A stretch of 64,000 bases of DNA from Apoda limacodes. Lineage: Eukaryota > Arthropoda > Insecta > Lepidoptera > Limacodidae. Of the stretch, positions 21,345 to 33,755 are shown piece by piece. The stretch lies in the NCBI GenBank assembly GCA_946406115.1, contig OX291542.1, forward strand, positions 2,938,959 to 3,002,958, given 5' to 3'. The number at the start of each line of letters is the position of its first letter. Within the stretch, counting starts at the first letter, position 1. The notes under the pieces are model-generated. The model searched no databases. It was not told the DNA's origin and saw only the letters and a list, made by a program, of their open reading frames with translations. Both the position numbers and the translations under genes were made by a program.

Positions 21345-21724
21345 TCATTTACTAATATTATAAATGCGAAAATAATTCTGTCTGTTTGTCTGTCTTGTTA
21401 CCTCTTCACGCTAAACCGCTGTACTGATTAGGATGAAATTTGGTATGGAGATAGTTTGAGTCCCGAGAAAGGACATAGGCTACTTGAAAACGTCAAGAGT
21501 GAGTCTGTTTTGTAAAAATTGAGGAGCTGCCGTTGAAATCTTACACCGATAACCGAATTCAGGACGGATGGAACCGCGGGCAAATTTAGCATGGAGATAG
21601 TTTGAGTCCCGGAGAAGGACATAGAGGCCACTTGAAAACGTCAAGTGTAAGTCGGTATTTTTTCTATAATTCAAGAGTTACCGTCAGAGTAAGAGTCATA
21701 TACCGATAACTCGGGCAAAGCTAG
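21345..21724 (+). mobile_element. Helitron-like element with internal partial duplication
   Basis: The start is TCATTTACTAATATTATAAA and the end is GGGCAAAGCTAG followed by T. After a first pass through the family sequence, ending in GGAACCGCGGGCAAATTTAGC at about 21590, the block GGAGATAGTTTGAGTCCCGG reappears and a second partial pass runs to the terminus. The copy at 40585-40880 has the same arrangement. Confidence 0.7.
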
Positions 21725-21840
21725 TATTATATAATTGTAACTTACTCATGTTCCTGTATGATCGAGGGAAAATAAATTTCAAATAAAATGGTAACACTTT
21801 TGATTGCAGTTACCTACTATTATTTTGTACGCCCTAGTAA
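21725..21840. other. Non-coding spacer
   Basis: Nothing recognised. Confidence 0.3.
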
Positions 21841-21952
21841 TATGGTATACATGCAAGTAATACATAAATATGGTATATACGTAAGTAATATATATATATG
21901 ATTTATATGTAAGTAATACATAAATATGGTATATATGTAAGTAATACATAAG
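21841..21952. repeat. 28-bp tandem repeat, four units
   Basis: The units start TATGGTATACATGCAAGTAA, TATGGTATATACGTAAGTAA, TATGATTTATATGTAAGTAA and TATGGTATATATGTAAGTAA. The open frames crossing it are by-products of the repetition. Confidence 0.85.
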
Positions 21953-22938
21953 GATATATTGTAGCCGGTATAATTCTACCAAAAACAATATCTGGTCTAC
22001 ATAGTAACAACTGTGCTGTTGATAGACTGGTTCCTACATACCTAACTTACGCACTGTGGTATATGACAATAACATATGAATATTTGTTTGTTATCTATGC
22101 ATCCGACTGCGATGAAACTTAGCTTTTTCTTTACACGGCCACGGTATATTTCGGAATGAGTATAACTAGTTTATAAAGGTCGTGGTGCGCACGAGTCGTT
22201 TCAATAATGAGAACTGAGTATTTTATATAGTCTATCGGCATTTCATGTGTGTAGGTAAGTAGTTAGTAATTGAGATAGGGATTAATCAAAACAACGTTCA
22301 CCGGATTGTCTAGTTATAAATGCTTTAAATCGCAATAATAAATCAATAGTTTTCTGTTATCTGTTCCGTCGTGGTGCACGTGTTGTGGGTGACAGACAGA
22401 CTGTTTACCAGTGCGTAGCGTTGTAAATTACAATTACATAATTGGTACAAACATTGGATGACAAATGAAGATGCCCGGTGCACGGAGTCGAACCTTGTAC
22501 CTAACTCTCGATAACAAAATATAATTATAATATGAACTATACCGGAAAATGTATTTAAATCACTTTTTATAAATCACTTTTTGAAATGCTTTAATTTATG
22601 AAATAAAGAATATGAAATATACTCCCGTACTTAAATTTTACCCGTACTGTATTAATAGTCTTTGTGAAATTAAAACACGAGCAAAGATTAACATTAAAGT
22701 TTGACATAAGTTAACTTGTACATACGCCACAAAAAAAAGAATACCAACCACAGGTGCAGCACACTTCCGATAGATGGCGTTGTATTAAAAATAAAGGGAA
22801 TAATTTTGCCGAGTAGTTTGCTTGAGCAGAAAGTATAAAAATATAATTAATTTAGATAAAATTATTTTTTTACTATATTAAAATCTATTAAAAAGCAGTA
22901 TATGCAATGGTTCGAGTTTTTTCTTCTTAAAACTCGTG

Positions 22939-22940
<2 letters not shown>
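21953..22940. other. Non-coding; isolated pol III B-box-like sequence at 22484-22494 (minus)
   Basis: The minus strand reads GGTTCGACTCC at 22494-22484, a perfect match to the tRNA/SINE B-box consensus. No convincing A-box lies at the expected upstream distance and no cloverleaf could be drawn, so it may be a SINE or tRNA remnant, or chance. No other feature was seen. Confidence 0.3.

Positions 22941-22989
<49 letters not shown>
22941..22989. repeat. (AC)n microsatellite
   Basis: It is an uninterrupted AC run of about 24 units. Confidence 0.95.
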
Positions 22990-22992
<3 letters not shown>

Positions 22993-23463
22993 CAGACTCG
23001 TTTTATAAAGTTATCACTTTCACAACAATTTGCATAAACCATTATCACGTACTAGTATGTAATTGCCTGCCACTTAATCTACGTGTATGTTGTTTTAGTT
23101 AGAGATTTGCATGTCTGTTCGGTTGTATGTTACACACAACTACCACGTTAAGTTGAGCCCAGTTTGAAAGGCTGTCAACATCTGAGAGGTCAGCCTAAAA
23201 GTTTGGCTTCTTGACATGTCACGATAAAGAGTAGGTACCTACACAATTTTTAAGATAAACCTAAAACAATGCAATTGTGAAAAACCACGTTAAATTTTTT
23301 GTGGTTGGTTTTTGGGTGATGGGTGAAGAAGGTTATCACATTATCATCACCCCAACCCCACAAGTTGGTTGCTTTATGATTGCAATATAAGTGTCTGTAA
23401 TTTATTTTATCATGGAGCTGCTGATTGAATTTAACAAACAAAATAATTTTTATCTTCAAATTT
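22990..23463. other. Non-coding stretch
   Basis: Nothing recognised. Confidence 0.35.
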
Positions 23464-23601
23464 GTCGTACGAATGATGGCGCAGTTGTCGTACGAATGAT
23501 GGTGCAGTTGTCGTACTAATGATGGTGCAGTTGTCGTACTAATGATGGTGCAGTTGTCGTACTAATGATGGTGCAGTTGTCGTACGAATGATGGTGCAGT
23601 T
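23464..23601. repeat. 23-bp tandem repeat, six units
   Basis: The unit is GTCGTACGAATGATGG plus TGCAGTT. Variation is limited to C/T at one site and G/T in the TAC(G/T)AATG part; the middle three units share the T variant. Confidence 0.92.
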
Positions 23602-24325
23602 GGACATTGCCAAAGCAGTTTTAAACATTATTCTAGTACAATAAACTTTTTGATTTTCTGACCCTAATGTTTGGTCGCTACGCTAGTGTAGTTGTAAGTT
23701 AACGACATTTCAATATGGCGACTGTAGTTCTAGACTGTCATATTTCCAATGCTTGTATGTAATAATTGTTTTATTTTTCTGAAGTAAGAAGCCGAAAACG
23801 ACTTTCTCGTTTTCAGCGCAATTTTCCGCAAACTTTAATTCGTAATAATTTTAATTAAGTGATGTTTTTGGGAAAATAACTTATATAAAGAGCCTAGATA
23901 CATTATTATAAGATTTTTATTAAAAATAATAGATTCCAGTCGGAAGTTTTAGGTAAACAACGTTTGTATGGAAAACTGAACGTTAAGGCCGATCTTAAGA
24001 AAAAAAATAAGTTCAAGCGTGAACTTGAACCGTCGCATACGTTAAAAAAATTACCTCGAAATCTTTTTTAAGAAACTTGACCCAAAAGTCGAACCAAATC
24101 ATTCTACTGCTGAAATACGGAAATTGGTGACATTTTGAAAAATGTCCGGGACTTTTATAGGATCCAAAAGTACGCGGAATACAGGAGAAAGGAGAAAGAT
24201 ATACCAATTTTTTTAATAACAGACTAATTGGGAAGTCTATATAGGGAGTATATATGTCAAAGAAGCTCTAACGTCATTCTTCGACCCGCAAAGAATCAAA
24301 TCTGAAAGTAAACTGCGAACATAGG
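23602..24325. other. Non-coding stretch
   Basis: Nothing recognised apart from short frames without motifs. Confidence 0.35.
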
Positions 24326-24905
24326 GCATTATAGAATGATATGGGAGCCGTTTATGGAGATCGTTGCCCTGGTAAAACCATAATACGGTTTCACCAAGGA
24401 CGGCCAATTGAGACCACCACGTTGAATACCGTCGAAAAAGTTAAAAAACTTATACTGGAAGATGCTAGCCTAAAGAAACAACTTTCTGCATTAGTTGGTG
24501 TATCAGATACCACACTTTTTAGGTTTTTTCCAAACTAAAGTCAGTGCAAAATGGGTGCCGAGAAAGCTTACATAACAAAGAGTGGAGGCATCTAAGGAGT
24601 TTTTAAATTTGATTGATGACGAACTTACGCCGGTTTTGGAAAGACTATTACCGTAGATAAAATTTGGGCTTACCCTGTAAGCCTAAATGTAAACAAGAGT
24701 CGATGCAATAGCATAAAAAAGGTACACCACCCTGAAATAATCGGACCGAATCAAAATCGGTAGGAAAATTGATGGGAAAATCTTTTTGGATTCTTAGGAA
24801 TTTTATTGATCGATTATGAAAAAAAACTACACAGCCACATTTAAAAGACCAAAGGAAGCCATCAAAGATAAGAGACGAGGTAAACTGTCGAAGGGTGGCT
24901 TACCG
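24326..24905 (+). pseudogene. Decayed mariner transposase fragment
   Basis: The plus strand carries GRPIETTTLNTVEKVKKLIL followed by LSALVGVSDTTLF (second helix-turn-helix region). Further on come VEASKEFLNLIDDEL and, near 24855-24895, EAIKDKRRGKLSKGG, which resembles the EAIKEKRRGKL block that lies before the catalytic HDNAPxH motif. The catalytic aspartate regions are lost to substitutions and frameshifts. The family is the SETMAR/irritans-like mariner group; terminal repeats were not found. Confidence 0.7.
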
Positions 24906-26880
24906 ACCTAGCTCCCAACTATTTTTATTTATTAAAAAAAAATTGTACGTTATTAACTTTTTGTAGCCACAACTTAGAGACAATTCACTAGATAACAAAC
25001 TATTTTAATTATTTAACCAACTTTTGTTAAAAGAAAATACAAATACACGCTTTAAAAATTTGCACAAGTGTTGAAACAATGGTCACTTCCAGATTTTTTA
25101 TTGCATTAAATACAAAAAATGATAATCGTTCAAAAAGGTAATGAACTAGACACGAGACAAACGCAAGTTTGGAAACACATATTGTTTTCAATCCTTTAGA
25201 TGTTACAGTTTAGCAATAAAATTTGCACAAAAACAGCGTATTAACGCGATTTAGCCTATCGTATCGTATCGTATCGTAGCCTCAAGGGACTTGCTTCAAA
25301 AACGTTTAACAAGCTAAAAATCTATAGTAATTTTTCGAAATAAACATATATTTCTTGATTGGTTAAATTCCGATATTTTTTTTAAAAATGTTTCAAAGCA
25401 GGTTAAAGAGGTGCCAAGCCCGTATAACGGCAGACAAATGTAACGGTACACACGCAGGGGCGATAAGTCACGCTCCGTGACGCGACGCGCCAAAGACAAG
25501 AAATCATTTGTTAAAAATCTTAGGTTTCTTACACTTTTTCTTTTTTCATATTTATATTTATTATTCAAATTTATTATATAGTTTTTTATTAATATTTAGT
25601 CGTTTAGAATCGTATTAGAAGCTATTTCTTTACCTATTTTTTTAAGTAGAAAACTTAGCAAACAGCCAGACAGAAAAAACTTTCTTGTTTTTGGCGTAAC
25701 TAATAGATTATCTACATTTCTATCTGCGTGGCGGTATCCCTACTATCATCATACTTCCCCACTGTTGGGGTCGGCCTACCCTCCCGAAGGAAGATTTGGA
25801 AGATAGACGACACGCGGGCCCAGTGCGAAGTCTGTCGTCGGTAGGTTCATGACTACTTTACAAATATTGATACGACTGTCACTATTGTGGACGTTTACTC
25901 GAGACAGTATTATACCACCCTAATTGAATACAAATAAACAAATTAAGACTATATATCTTTAAGAAAGCCCCGAATGAGCATCAAAATTTTCTTTATGGGC
26001 GTTATGTATGCTAAAATCGACGATGCTGATTTTTTGTGACAAAAAAATCTTGCAAACTCTATTGCAGTAAGTATTTAGCTTTGTGGTTACTTGAAATTCC
26101 TTGTTATTAAATACGTTCCCGCTACAAGTTGATAATGAGATATGGATTAAAAATAGATAAACGCAAACGTCGTCAGTTATTTTGTTAAAGCAATATTTTA
26201 CAGATATCTTAAAACAAATAGAATCAGTTTCTTGTTGAATAATGTTTTAAAATATGTTATTTTTTTTTCCAGTTTAATACTTGAAAAAGGATAGTAAAAT
26301 CGATTTTAAAAACGAGCAGAAATGGTTTTGGGTAGGGCGCAGCTTAAATAATAATTATAAATACTTAAGTTTATTGAACACCGAACAAACTAAATCCTAA
26401 TGAATTTCCTTGGAGCAATAAATACTACACGCCCTATAAGAAGGGAGGTTGCAGACGTACCCTTGGATATTCAGAGCAAGGGAGGGAGCGGGATGGTACC
26501 TTTGCATACATTTATTTTATTAGTTTATTATGATTGGTATTATGATTGGTGACACACGCTCTCCGGACGCGGGCATAGCCGCTATAGATTCGTTTCACTA
26601 CGCATATCTCTGAAACCCCCTTAAAAACCGCGGTAATGCGCGGGCAACAGGTTGAGAAACGCTGAATTCTAAACTTTATCAGGCAGCGTCATTTCATATC
26701 TGATCAAGTGCTCGAAAACTTATCAGATTTGGGCAGGGCCAAGGTGAAGGTGGTTCAGGTCAAACGTTTCGTGCACTAGATTTGTGTTCTATTACTAAAG
26801 GCGGCGACCTGTGTCGTAGTACTAAAGGCGCCGACGTATAAGGTATAAATTAAAAAATCAAGTCACCCGCATTTACAATA
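24906..26880. other. Non-coding; pentamer array and one dispersed-repeat-like block
   Basis: (GTATC)n about 4.5 units lies at 25256-25280. Positions 25735-25860 contain CCCCACTGTTGGGGTCGG and GACACGCGGGCCCAGTGCG, a block familiar from lepidopteran intergenic DNA but of unknown class. No coding evidence. Confidence 0.4.
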
Positions 26881-27249
26881 CAATATTCTTTATTGCACAA
26901 AAAGGCGGCCTTATCGCTAAAAAATCTACCAGGCAACCTTTGGGTAGATTTATATTGACAAGAAGAGGTAGGTGATACATACAGGATCATACGTGAAATT
27001 ATAAGGAAGAATAAAGAATATTACAATATACATATATACCTATGTACTTACTAGATAAATAAAATACATATACATACTGATATAAATACTTAAACAAATA
27101 CATAAATTAAATGGTTATACAATATATACATACAATAAATAAATTAATAAAGATTTGATACGTTTGAATAACCAAAATTTAGTCAAAATTAAAGAAAGTT
27201 AGAAAGCAGTACATAAGTATAAGATTTTAGTGAATTCTTGAAAACAGGC

Positions 27250-27560
27250 AGCGCCTGTATTTGTTGATTAAATTGTTGTTACGATATTTTCTATTGGACC
27301 AAGCGCATAAATCTGGAGATCGTCTGCAAATAGATGGTAGAAGGAAGATAAGTTAAGAGTGATAGCATTAATAAAAACTGCAAACAGGAGTGGGGAATGG
27401 TAATAATGAAATTGGTCGATAATCGGATAAGGAAGTTGGATTGGAATTTTAAGGCAACGGTATGATATAAGCATCTTTCCAAACTTCAGGAAATATCCAG
27501 AGGTAATGGATGAATTAAGAATGTTAGTAATATAGGAGTAATCAGATCAATAATCGGAAC
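27250..27560 (-). pseudogene. Decayed LINE reverse transcriptase fragment
   Basis: The minus strand reads HSPLLFAVFINAITLNLSSF then HLFADDLQIYALGP, corresponding to the SPLLFALFIN and YADDLQIY blocks of Jockey/CR1-type reverse transcriptases. Upstream, shifted in frame, is NILNSSITSGYF. The spelling is close to the fragment at 41640-41880. Confidence 0.7.
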
Positions 27561-27740
27561 AATCATAGCACGGCTTATACAATCATAGCACGGCTTATAC
27601 AATCATAGCACGGCTTATACAATCATAGCACGGCTTATACAATCATAGCACGGCTTATACAATCATAGCACGGCTTATACAATCATAGCACGGCTTATAC
27701 AATCAAAGCACGGCTTATACAATCATAGCACGGCTTATAC
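27561..27740. repeat. 20-bp tandem repeat, nine units
   Basis: The unit AATCATAGCACGGCTTATAC is repeated nine times with a single T-to-A change, in unit 8. It abuts the LINE fragment at 27250-27560. Confidence 0.97.
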
Positions 27741-27744
27741 AATC

Positions 27745-28033
27745 ACTACCAACAGCACATGAAGATATAAACATAATCCTCTTCTTTACATCACAGTTAC
27801 TTGTGTAAATAAACTAGTACCTATTTAATTGAGTCACTTAATCTGTTGTTTTTTTTAATTTCATTTCAATTAAATACTTATAGGTACTTACGCAAACCTC
27901 GCGACAAGCTTTTATGATCATATAAATTGTGTATAATGAGGTTATAAGTTGAACCTTTAAAGAGCATTTCAATGAAAGGTTTTTTTTAAAAAGGTTTTTT
28001 GCTTTTAATTTATTTTTTAGTTATTTTCTTATT
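27745..28033. other. Non-coding spacer
   Basis: Nothing recognised. Confidence 0.3.
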
Positions 28034-28256
28034 ATTCTCGGCAAGCCCTTTCATTTGATACCCGTATTGCAGAAGTGCATAAAAAATAACTATTCCGCCA
28101 TCTTAGATGTTCCGCCATATTTAGAATGACGTCACATCATTTTTCGAGTTCTCAACAAGCCCTTTCATTTGATACCCATATTGTAGTAATGCACTAAAAA
28201 TAACTATTCCGCCATCTTGGATGGTCCACCATATTGGATTTAGAATGACGTCACAC
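28034..28256. repeat. Two-copy tandem repeat, about 114-bp period
   Basis: CAAGCCCTTTCATTTGATAC occurs at 28042 and 28156, each followed by a near-identical stretch including AACTATTCCGCCATCTT and GAATGACGTCACA. The copies differ by several substitutions. The motif is part of a dispersed repeat that seems to run on to about 28400. Confidence 0.8.
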
Positions 28257-28439
28257 TTACAGCCTATCGTGTATTGTCTGATCCAAACTAAACGTGTATA
28301 CTAAATTTCAGCTCAATCGGTTGAGAATATCTGCTTCAAAATTGAGTAGCAAGATTCTACCCGAAAAAACATACATATATACATTGCAAGTTAAACAACA
28401 GCTTTTCAAAAAGAAGCCGTTTAGGAGGGCCGGCCAGTG

Positions 28440-29058
28440 TCATGAGCTAAGCTGGCTCGTTGCAATACTTTTTAGAGGCGTATGCTGTTTTTAACGTTTA
28501 CTTTATCATTCTAAACCATTTTTCCTTATAAACTTATTTACATATATATGGCTTAAGCTACACAAATGAGAGTTATATGCAAATTTATAGAAAACAAAAG
28601 CTATTGAATGATACATATAGTTTGGTAATTATGTGCTTTCAGAATAAAAAGTTATAACGATATTGGTTTAGGAGTATCACAAATTCTGTGTTTTATTATG
28701 AAGTCTGTTTATTACGTTAATATTAGTTTTAGTTAACTTGAATTACATATTTTAAGCTATAAAATGGTTTTAAGAAATAAAAATAAATATAAAAAGTTGT
28801 AAAAACACGAATAGCCAATTTTTTATTATAAAAACCTAATAAAATGCAGCGAAGCTCTGAATTACCATTACATTTTCAGGGAATCTATTATAGAAATACC
28901 TCTGGTTTGGACATTTTACTACATATGTATATAAATTTGGAAAATGTTTTGAGAAAAATTTATATCGTACATCACACAGCCAGTTGTAGACTCGCTGTGA
29001 TTTTGTGAGAAAATATTTCACTGTGTCCGAGTCCAAACATATAATTACAAACTACATA
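28440..29058. other. Non-coding A+T-rich stretch
   Basis: Nothing recognised. Confidence 0.35.
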
Positions 29059-29300
29059 CTAGCTTTTGCCCGCTGTTCCACTCGCCCTAAATTCGGTTAT
29101 TGGTGTAGGATTTTAACGGCAACTCCTCAATTAAAAACCGGCTCATACTTGACGTTTTCAAGTAGCCTATGCGTCCTTCCCCGGGAGTCAAACTATCTCC
29201 ATGCCAAATTTCATCTCAATCCGTATGGAGCGGTTTAAGCGTGAAGAGGTAACAGACAGACCGACAGGCAGACAGAGTAACTTTATGGATTATGTAAACC
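29059..29300 (-). mobile_element. Helitron-like non-autonomous element (minus)
   Basis: Read on the minus strand it ends with CGGGCAAAAGCTAG followed by T at 29058, and carries the family block GGAGATAGTTTGACTCCCGG. The start (near 29300) has diverged. It is the reverse-orientation relative of 19234-19472. Confidence 0.65.
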
Positions 29301-29484
29301 TACTAACTTAAGGATGCTAACGACTAAATATAGAGTTGTTTACAAAAGTTATGTTAGTTGCGGCTAAGTAAACATTGCTTGTTTAACATATTGTTTCTTA
29401 GGTGACTCACTTAACATATTGATTTATGTGTTACACAATACATTATCTACCTTCCGAAAGATAAACAAAAAAATGTGTAATTAT

Positions 29485-29983
29485 ATAAAGATTTGCGGTT
29501 AGAATAAGTGCAGTCCCTGTTCGGTGGTTAAGATGAGTAACTAAAACGTTACCTGTCAAAATGTCTTGTTAGTGAAGGCGGTAGTGCCACTGATTGTGAA
29601 TTATATTAATTTTGTTTTAAATATAGGTAAATAAATGAACATTGATATCTAAACACTAAAAATATGATTAATTACATTCACACATCACATCTTGGCTTTG
29701 CTCTTAACTTTTATCGCTTCATCTCTCACGTCAATAAAGATTTGCGGTTAGAATAAGTGCAGTCCCTGTTCGGTGGTTAAGATGAGTAACTAAAACGTTA
29801 CCTGTCAAAATGTCTTGTTAGTGAAGACGGTAGTGCCACTGATTGTGAATTATATTAATTTTGTTTTAAATATAGGTATATAAATGAACATTGATATCTA
29901 AACACTAAAAATATGATTAATTACATTCACACATCACATCTTGGCTTTGCTCTTAACTTTTATCGCTTCATCTCTCACGTCAA
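29485..29983. repeat. Recent tandem duplication, 249-bp period
   Basis: Copy 1 starts at 29485 and copy 2 at 29734. I see only two substitutions: G/A in GTGAAG(G/A)CGG and A/T in GGTA(A/T)ATAAATG. No coding sequence is involved. Confidence 0.92.
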
Positions 29984-31483
29984 TGCTTCTTTCTCACGCG
30001 TCCTACATCGCGCTATTGATTTTTTTTTCGATAGCCCGCATATATACAAACCGAATCGCAAATGAAGTAGATCAAGGCGTTCTCCAGGCATAACTCCTGT
30101 CCTGGTGGGGAATTCCTGTTTAACTGCCGCTTTACAGTTGGTGATCATGATGAGCTGAATAAATTTGACAAACCTTCCGCCGCAGCCCTTCATCTACCAG
30201 GTACACGAACCAGTGGCAGCGGTACGCTTCGCATCACACAGGTTCATCAGGACTGTCGGTGTAAAGGCTTATTGTAAGCGTGTTATGTTATTTCATTCCA
30301 ATATTTTTTACTTGTTTTTAGTAAACAACACTGTAATTCCAACAAGACTAGTTTTATTCCTGTTAGTAAATAGAATAGTAAAACTCATTGGTAACCCTCA
30401 GTGTAATTTACTTGTCCTCGGAATTACTAATATTTTAGTGATTACTAGTGTTATTTACTTGTGGCTATTAAAGTTTTTTCTCCGTGTAAGTTTGCCGCGG
30501 TAGCCTCTTTTTATACAAACAAGTTATTACTTTTATTATGTTTTAGTTTTATTAATATTTCCTTAATAATTCCTTTAGTATAAATACAGACTATTTTAGT
30601 TCAATTTATATGAGTTTTACTTTTTTTTAATTTTAACTGTGAAAATTTAGATCAACTGATTGGTTGACTGGTTTGGTGAACCACAAATTGTCATGAGCTT
30701 GGAAATATTAAGTAATATAAAGTGTAAGATAAATGTGATCTAATATCAGGATAATGATATACTATACAATGTTATGTTGTAGAATAAAACATTCTATTAG
30801 TTGTTTATTTGTTGCATTAAAAGTACTTAAACGCCCATTTTTTGTTATATAAAGACAAACTTATCTAAAATGCCTTCATGTTGAGATTTTTTTTTTCTCT
30901 GGAGCATACTTCTTTGCATGCACAAAGAAGGGTTTATATTTCAGGTGGTTTTTCAGATATCCACAATAACTCTAATTCTACAGAACCCTAAAGACAAGTA
31001 CGCACTGTGCGGCTCCCGTTACCGCAGGCTGCGGTTGAACTTGCGGTTTTGAATCGCGAGTAGCCGCAACCGCAACATCCGGTTGAAAAACTGTTGCTAC
31101 TTGCGGCTACATCGAATTTGTAAATATAGATGTGGAAGAAGTCGCAGCTGTTTACTATTAACATACGTTATATAAAGACGAAATAAAAAGCAAATAAGTA
31201 CTGGTTGCATGTATGTATGTATGTTAAAGCCAAAGAAGGTAACTTACGAAACTTATCTTTCTTTTTTTTGTCAACCCCTTTTTTTTTAATTGCACATTGG
31301 AGTTTGCAGCCCTGGATCTACGAACGACTGAAGCGGTTTGCAGGCAGCCGTATTGCAGTGCAAATACAAGTGAGTGAGTTTTACATACAGTTATACCAGC
31401 AGCACTACTGGTAGTGCGGTTTACAAATGATGACACTAACAGGGCACCGTTCAAATGTTGTACAATCGAAAGTAAAACTACGA
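29984..31483. other. Non-coding; short frames without motifs
   Basis: Frames at 29975-30193 (minus) and 30165-30503 (plus) show no family motif. A GC-rich self-complementary patch with several TTGCGGTT/AACCGCAA pairs lies at 31010-31110. A (ATGT)n tract of a few units occurs at 31209-31224. Confidence 0.35.
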
Positions 31484-31530
31484 ATAAAAAACCGGCCAAG
31501 TGCGCGAGTAGGTGTTGCTTACAATCGAAC
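31484..31530 (+). repeat. Left-end fragment of the CCGGCC(A/T)AGTGCG lepidopteran repeat
   Basis: AAAAAACCGGCCAAGTGCGCGAG matches the left end of the repeat at 14411; the similarity stops soon after. Confidence 0.55.
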
Positions 31531-31654
31531 TAGATGTACGCCGAAAAGATCGTTTGTGCCCACCGACCAACTGAATGGTACAACTAGTTGGTCGTTGGGG
31601 AATCTCGAGCGTCTATAGTCCCTCGTTTTTTTTTATTTTTGTTTTTTTAAATAT

Positions 31655-32236
31655 TAATGTGAATGACAGCTGTCAAATTACTAAAATTATCGATATCATT
31701 AAGATCCTATTTCGGATGATGTTGTGAAACGACGAAGGTCTATATCATCGTAACTATTGATCGTAGAATAGCAGTTTCGTTATAGAATTATAGATGTCAT
31801 CAATATCTATCTTTATGATGACAGCTGTCATCCTAAATGAAGATCTTGATGAGATCTATCATTTCTATAGGAAGCAACTAGTCTAAGATCAATAGTTACG
31901 GAGATATATGCCTTTCTAATTTATCAGCTGTCATCCGAAATTAATATAATAATGGGGTCTATCATTATTGTTAGGAAACTGATAGTCTTAGATTAATAGT
32001 TACGCAGATATAGCCCTTTCCAGATTAAGAGCTGTCACCAGAAATAAAGATCTTGGTGTGATATATCATTTCTGTAAGAAAACTGCTAGTCTAAGTTAAA
32101 TAGTTACGGAGGTATAACTGTTTCTAATGTGACGGCTGTCATCAGAAATAAAAATCTTGATTTGATCTATCATTTCCGTAAGGAAACTGCTAGTGTCAGA
32201 TCAATAGTTACTTATATATAGCCCTTTCTAGTTTTA
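31655..32236. repeat. Minisatellite with about 104-bp period containing CAGCTGTCA palindromes
   Basis: GCTGTCA(T/C)C marks recur at about 31824, 31927, 32031 and 32135, giving a 103-104-bp period. Each unit contains an AATAGTTAC(G/T)-like block and a TATCAT(T)TCTGTAAG-like block. A more diverged first unit begins near 31660. Confidence 0.85.
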
Positions 32237-32860
32237 GTAAATTAAAAAAAAAACTTAGTAAAGAACTTTAGACTTTTTCTCTACCGAGCAAACTTTACGG
32301 TAACGAGACTAATTTTTCTTCATTTATAACCGCCTTATCTGTGGAACTCCAAAAATCCCATTAGAAGACCCACAGGGCACAAATCAAGCCTGGCACAATT
32401 CGTATAATAGGTATTTTGGTTCAAGATTGTACTTGAACTATAAAATATTTGAATGTCTGGTAGTGCTGTTTACAATAAACAATTTTTATACAAATTGCGT
32501 TATCGTAAATATTTCTTTGCTAGAAACATAATATTATTATATATCGCTTCTTACAAGATTTGCAAAAAGCATATTCATCCATAAAATGATAAGAGCTTAA
32601 ATTAAATAAAAAATTTACGACGCCATCAAAAACTCTGATTATTATTGAATAATTCACTGGCATTTCATAAGATAATAGGTATATGCTTTTTGCGACTATG
32701 GTGATTGGTGATATAGGTATGATGATAACGCATTATGTGTGTCTAAATGTATTGTTTTAGATATTTAGTAGGTAACATAACGTAACGCAACACAGTTTGT
32801 ATGATTTTATTTACGTCGGATTCACTGAAAAAATATGATCTTACATATTGATTACGTCAA
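32237..32860. other. Non-coding stretch
   Basis: Nothing recognised. Confidence 0.35.
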
Positions 32861-32867
32861 CGCCATA

Positions 32868-33020
32868 GACTCCATCGGGGCACTACAAATACCAAATAAT
32901 CCATCGGTGCACCAATGGTTTGCACCCGACTCCATCGGGGCATTAAAATTACCCCTACGTTGCACCCCAAATACTACATCGGTGCACCCCAAATACTCCA
33001 TCGGTGCACCACAAATACTA
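32868..33020. repeat. Imperfect 22-bp-type tandem repeat (CCATCGGTGCACC motif)
   Basis: CCATCGG(G/T)GCA(C/T) recurs at irregular spacing at least four times with AAATACT-like tails, plus an ACATCGG variant. The 96-codon frame across it (32835-33125) reflects the repeats; I do not call it a gene. Confidence 0.7.
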
Positions 33021-33319
33021 GTTCTATCTCATCTCGTATTACAATCTAAAACTAAAACGTCTGAGCTTAAATTAATCCGACATAGACACACGAGCCTTTC
33101 CTATTATGAACAACAAACTATTTAGTTACGGTTTAGAAAAAAAAAACCGATAGTAATCGGGCAAGCGACTACGAGAATAAAATGACTATAGGACGAAAAA
33201 ATGCGGTTCAACGAACTGTATAGATAGTGTACAGGCTTCTTAAGGTCAACTGCAAGTGTTGCGAACATGGAATGGACGAATTCATTATGTCATTTATCTG
33301 TCTAATGCCTACATAATTT

Positions 33320-33755
33320 TAAGGGTTCCATAGGCAAATAGCAAAAGCAAAATCCTTATTCGTCATATCCGTTCGGCCGTACGTCACAGCACAGGCTATC
33401 TCTCATTTTTCCTTTGATCTCTCATGTGAACCGCCAATTATTTTATAAACAGTTTTAATTATACCATGATAACGATTTTTTAAGAGTTAGCTAGTTCTCT
33501 TACCTAGAGAACCGAACAATTTTTAGTTTCCTATTTCTTTCGAGTACCGCGCTATTTATCACTTGGTTTTTACCAGAGGTTCAAAAATAAAATAGTTAAA
33601 CTAATATTCCATGCCAGTTAAATATGCTAGATTAATAATTAACTCAAGTGGCAAACAATAATACGGCCCACTTTATGTTTAACGCTCACACGGTAGTCTG
33701 TGTCTAGATGGAACTTTTAGTACGTAACTCCGACTCGCACTTGGACGTTTTTTTT
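33320..33755 (-). repeat. Dispersed lepidopteran repeat (minus copy)
   Basis: Read on the minus strand it starts with CCAAGTGCGAGTCGGAG and ends with TTTGCCTATGGAACCCTTAA, the start and end design of the 2800-3308 and 14411-15235 repeats. The interior is diverged. Confidence 0.55.

Noticed and set aside
20962..21363. 133-codon frame as a possible gene
   Set aside because: There is no recognisable motif, the composition is A+T-driven, and the end overlaps a Helitron-like element.
32835..33125. 96-codon frame with repeated IGA motifs as a repeat protein
   Set aside because: The periodicity comes from an imperfect DNA minisatellite with irregular spacing and indels.
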